Shown here piece by piece: positions 61,573-64,000 of a stretch of DNA of 64,000 nucleotides (positions are counted from its first letter, which is position 1; each line of letters opens with the position of its first letter). The DNA lies in assembly GCA_903905065.1 (NCBI GenBank), contig CAIVEW010000024.1, positions 40,287 to 104,286 of the forward strand, read 5' to 3'. The DNA comes from an uncultured Bacteroidota bacterium (GTDB lineage Bacteria > Bacteroidota > Bacteroidia > Chitinophagales > Chitinophagaceae). Under the pieces are notes generated by a model that was given only the letters and a program-made list of their open reading frames with translations, searched no databases and was not told the DNA's origin. The translations under genes were made by a program, and so were the position numbers.

Positions 61573-64000
61573 CTACTGCTCAATGACAAAATGGAACACG
61601 TCATTTTTGGTTCCTGAATGAAGGTTCAGTATGTACATGCCATTTGCCATTGTATTGCTTAACTGTATTTGTTCACTGATAGCACCATCTTTCACGGCCA
61701 CGTTGCTCTTATAAACAACCTGTCCCAGCATATCTGTTATCTCAATAAATGCGTTAGGGTCTGAAATACCTAAGGCGCCTTTGATCGTGAACTGTCCGTT
61801 ATTAGGGTTAGGGATCAGCCTCACATTATCCCCACCCGACGCACATTGCGGTACTCCTTCCACGTTTACGGCTACGATCACTGAGTTAAATGAGGGATAA
61901 ATGCAAGGAAGTTTTCCTGTAACAAAACAACTAACCGAATCATGGTTTGCCAAAACACTTGAAGTAAAGGTCGAATTGGTAGCACCGGGTATCATATCGC
62001 TGTTAATAAACCATTGGTAGTTGATATCGCTGGCGCTTACTCCTGTAACGACCGCCATAAAAGTATCAGCCTGTGCAAAATATATTGCATTGCCAGGAGT
62101 TGCGTAAACATTCACGGTTGCAACAAACGCACTGTCTACCGACATCGAGATCGTATCAACAGCGGTTCCGCAAACATTTGTATAGCTGTAAAAAATGCTG
62201 GTGGTGCCGGCGCTCAAGCCACTAACCAGTCCTGCTGAGCCTATTGTCGCTACCGATGTATTACCGCTGCTCCATACCCCGCCTAATACAGAATCACTCA
62301 AAGAAATGTTTCCGCCGAGGCATACAGCCATCAGGCCGTTGATAGCTCCTGCATCCGGCAATGGATTGACCGTAACCGAATAACCCGCTGTCGCTGTCCC
62401 ACACCCGTTTGAATTCGTGTAGACAATGCTGGCATTTCCTGCTAACGCGCCAGTAACGATACCTGTAGAACCCACAGCGGCTACAGCAACATTACTACTG
62501 CTCCATGTGCCGCCAGATACAGCGTCAGTCAAAGAAATAGTACTATTTACGCACACACTGGATAGCCCGCTGATCGTACCAGCATCCGGCAACGGATTAA
62601 CTGTCACTATATAGCTGGCACCTGCGGTACCACATATGTCAGCGGTAGTGTAGGTAATATTTGTTGCGCCTGCACTTAGTCCTGAAACCACCCCAGCGGC
62701 ACTGACGGTACCCGCTGCCATATTGCTGCTGGACCATGTTCCGCCACTGCCTGCTATAACATCGGTTAGTGTAATCGCAGCTCCCACGCAGACACTCGAA
62801 GGGCCTGTAATAGTTCCGGCAACCGGTGTGGTATTAACTGTAACGACTGATGTTGCTGTGACGGTGCCGCAGGATGCGGTAGAAACGGTGTAAGTGATCA
62901 CTGTTGTCCCCGCGGTTATGCCATCAAGTATTCCCGACAATGGGTCGATTGTTCCAGCGGCAATATTGCTGCTGCTCCATGCTCCTGCGCCACCGGTAGC
63001 AGCAGCATCAGTAAGCGTGATGGTTGTGCCTGTACATACCGAGCCAGGGCCAGTGATAGCTCCCGCAACCGGAGTTGCGTTAACCGTAACGTCTGAGGTT
63101 GCCATAGCGGAGCCGCACGAGGCAGTAGCTATTGTATAACTGATTATTGTTGTTCCTGCACTTACTCCGTGCACAACACCTGAAACCGGGTCAACTGTGC
63201 CGGCCGCGGTATTGCTACTGCTCCATACGCCGGGATCGACAGCGGTTGCATCACTCAATGTTATACTTGTACCGCTGCATACAGAACCCGCGCCTGTAAT
63301 GAAACCTGCCGCCGGGCTAGTATTAACGGTAACAATAGTTGTCGCTGTGACGGTGCCGCAGGAAGCGGTAGAAACCGTGTAACTTATGGTGGTGGTTCCT
63401 GCGCTTACTCCATGCAGAATACCTGATACTGCATCAACTGTTCCGGCTGCCGTATTGCTGCTGCTCCAAACACGAGCACCGCCAACTGCTGTTGCATCAC
63501 TCAGTGTGATGCTTGTGCCGGTACATACCGGAGAAGCGCCAGTGATGGAACCAGCGACAGGGGTGGTATTAACTGTAATGACCGACGTAGCTGTCGCGGT
63601 GCCGCAGGACGGAGTAGTGATCATATAGCTGATCGTGGTTGTTCCCGCACTTACGCCATATACCGCACCTGCACCACTTATTGTGCCAACGGCCGTATTC
63701 GCACTGCTCCAAACCCCTGCTCCGCCAATTGCCGTAGCATTGCTGAGCGTGGTCGTTGCGCCAGTACATACAGCGTTTGCGCCGGTTATCGTGCCAGCCA
63801 CTGGCGTAACATTTACGCTAACTATTTGTGTCGCTGTAACAGTACCACAGAACGCGCTTGACACTGTGTAACTTATCGTGGTTGTTCCTGCGCTTACCCC
63901 ATACACCATACCTGAAACAGCATCAACTGTTCCCACACCGGTGTTGCTGCTGCTCCATACTCCGATACCGCCGCCTGCTGTTGCATCGCTGAGTGTGGTA
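61573..64000 (-). CDS. Repetitive secreted adhesin, C-terminal part, with T9SS sorting domain (5' end outside window)
   Basis: The frame is open to the window edge at 64000; no true start is visible. The visible 808 residues hold about eight Big_2/Ig-like modules of about 81 residues ('WSSSNTAAGTVD', 'GVSAGTTTISYTVSTASCGTVTAT', 'VNTTPVAGTITG') that are very alike, then a non-repeated section and a T9SS type A tail ('VRLIPNPNNGQFTIKG', 'NGMYILNLHSG'). The true protein may be much longer. It is probably exported to the surface. The modules resemble those in the gene at 46914-50699. Confidence 0.9.
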   Translation of the reverse strand, partial: TTLSDATAGGGIGVWSSSNTGVGTVDAVSGMVYGVSAGTTTISYTVSSAFCGTVTATQIVSVNVTPVAGTITGANAVCTGATTTLSNATAIGGAGVWSSANTAVGTISGAGAVYGVSAGTTTISYMITTPSCGTATATSVITVNTTPVAGSITGASPVCTGTSITLSDATAVGGARVWSSSNTAAGTVDAVSGILHGVSAGTTTISYTVSTASCGTVTATTIVTVNTSPAAGFITGAGSVCSGTSITLSDATAVDPGVWSSSNTAAGTVDPVSGVVHGVSAGTTIISYTIATASCGSAMATSDVTVNATPVAGAITGPGSVCTGTTITLTDAAATGGAGAWSSSNIAAGTIDPLSGILDGITAGTTVITYTVSTASCGTVTATSVVTVNTTPVAGTITGPSSVCVGAAITLTDVIAGSGGTWSSSNMAAGTVSAAGVVSGLSAGATNITYTTADICGTAGASYIVTVNPLPDAGTISGLSSVCVNSTISLTDAVSGGTWSSSNVAVAAVGSTGIVTGALAGNASIVYTNSNGCGTATAGYSVTVNPLPDAGAINGLMAVCLGGNISLSDSVLGGVWSSGNTSVATIGSAGLVSGLSAGTTSIFYSYTNVCGTAVDTISMSVDSAFVATVNVYATPGNAIYFAQADTFMAVVTGVSASDINYQWFINSDMIPGATNSTFTSSVLANHDSVSCFVTGKLPCIYPSFNSVIVAVNVEGVPQCASGGDNVRLIPNPNNGQFTIKGALGISDPNAFIEITDMLGQVVYKSNVAVKDGAISEQIQLSNTMANGMYILNLHSGTKNDVFHFVIEQ
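62640..64000. repeat. Tandem 243-base repeats within the adhesin gene
   Basis: The block containing CTGCTGCTCC, with a following conserved stretch of about 50 bases, recurs near 63177, 63422, 63665 and 63908, that is every 243 bases (81 codons). Units differ by point changes. The array continues past the window edge. Confidence 0.8.

Overview
The window is a chromosomal stretch of a Bacteroidota bacterium, most likely of the Chitinophagales/Chitinophagaceae type. The lineage call rests on several things seen in the sequence: many secreted proteins ending in type IX secretion (T9SS) sorting domains of both kinds (type A 'PNP...' tails and type B gliding-motility tails), a SprB-like/PorP-SprF/OmpA cluster, promoters of the Bacteroidota form TTTG-N20ish-TAnnTTTG, and starts without obvious Shine-Dalgarno sequences. 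The exact genus cannot be read from this window. I see no rRNA, insertion sequence, prophage or CRISPR array.

Layout: 1-2545 is a MacAB-like efflux system (adaptor cut by the window edge, permease, ATPase). 2611-9226 holds holB, a large NHL-repeat T9SS cargo, a Uma2 family protein and argS. 9426-20728 holds a single-domain response regulator, a small His/Cys-rich membrane-anchored protein, a reprolysin-like metalloprotease and a tandem paralogue sharing its C-terminal third, a DUF1579 protein and a BNR/sortilin-like propeller protein. 20992-24399 holds oxyR, a spermidine-synthase-fold protein, plsY and prmA. 24537-31696 (minus) is a T9SS-linked cluster: type B adhesin, PorP/SprF partner and OmpA/PorE-like protein. 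31903-35378 is ftsK and a LolA-like gene, the latter flanked by two REP-like elements. 35555-37737 is a secreted-protein gene broken by a frameshift. After an 822-base gene-free structured region come pgk, gapA and mltG (minus), a YXWGXW protein, tRNA-Phe, a PAP2 phosphatase, a GT2 glycosyltransferase, a Sua5/YciO protein, fabD and fic. 46914-50699 is a second type B giant secreted protein. 51013-59376 is a high-mannose N-glycan dismantling cluster (GH20, GH2, GH92 in one operon and a divergent GH125). The window closes with dtd, mnmE and the C-terminal part of a repetitive adhesin that runs off the edge.

The cell-surface theme dominates: at least eight T9SS cargo genes, their outer-membrane partner proteins, and glycosidases able to trim host or eukaryotic glycoproteins from the outside in. 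Housekeeping genes are interleaved.

The least expected feature is between the genes. Short arrays of 7- or 8-base units and GC-rich or CCCCTTTAGGGG palindromes sit at start and stop codons again and again, in several cases supplying the start codon, the stop codon or part of the signal peptide. These, plus a REP-like pair flanking the LolA gene and the structured 37738-38559 region, are the main leads for something not explained by ordinary annotation.
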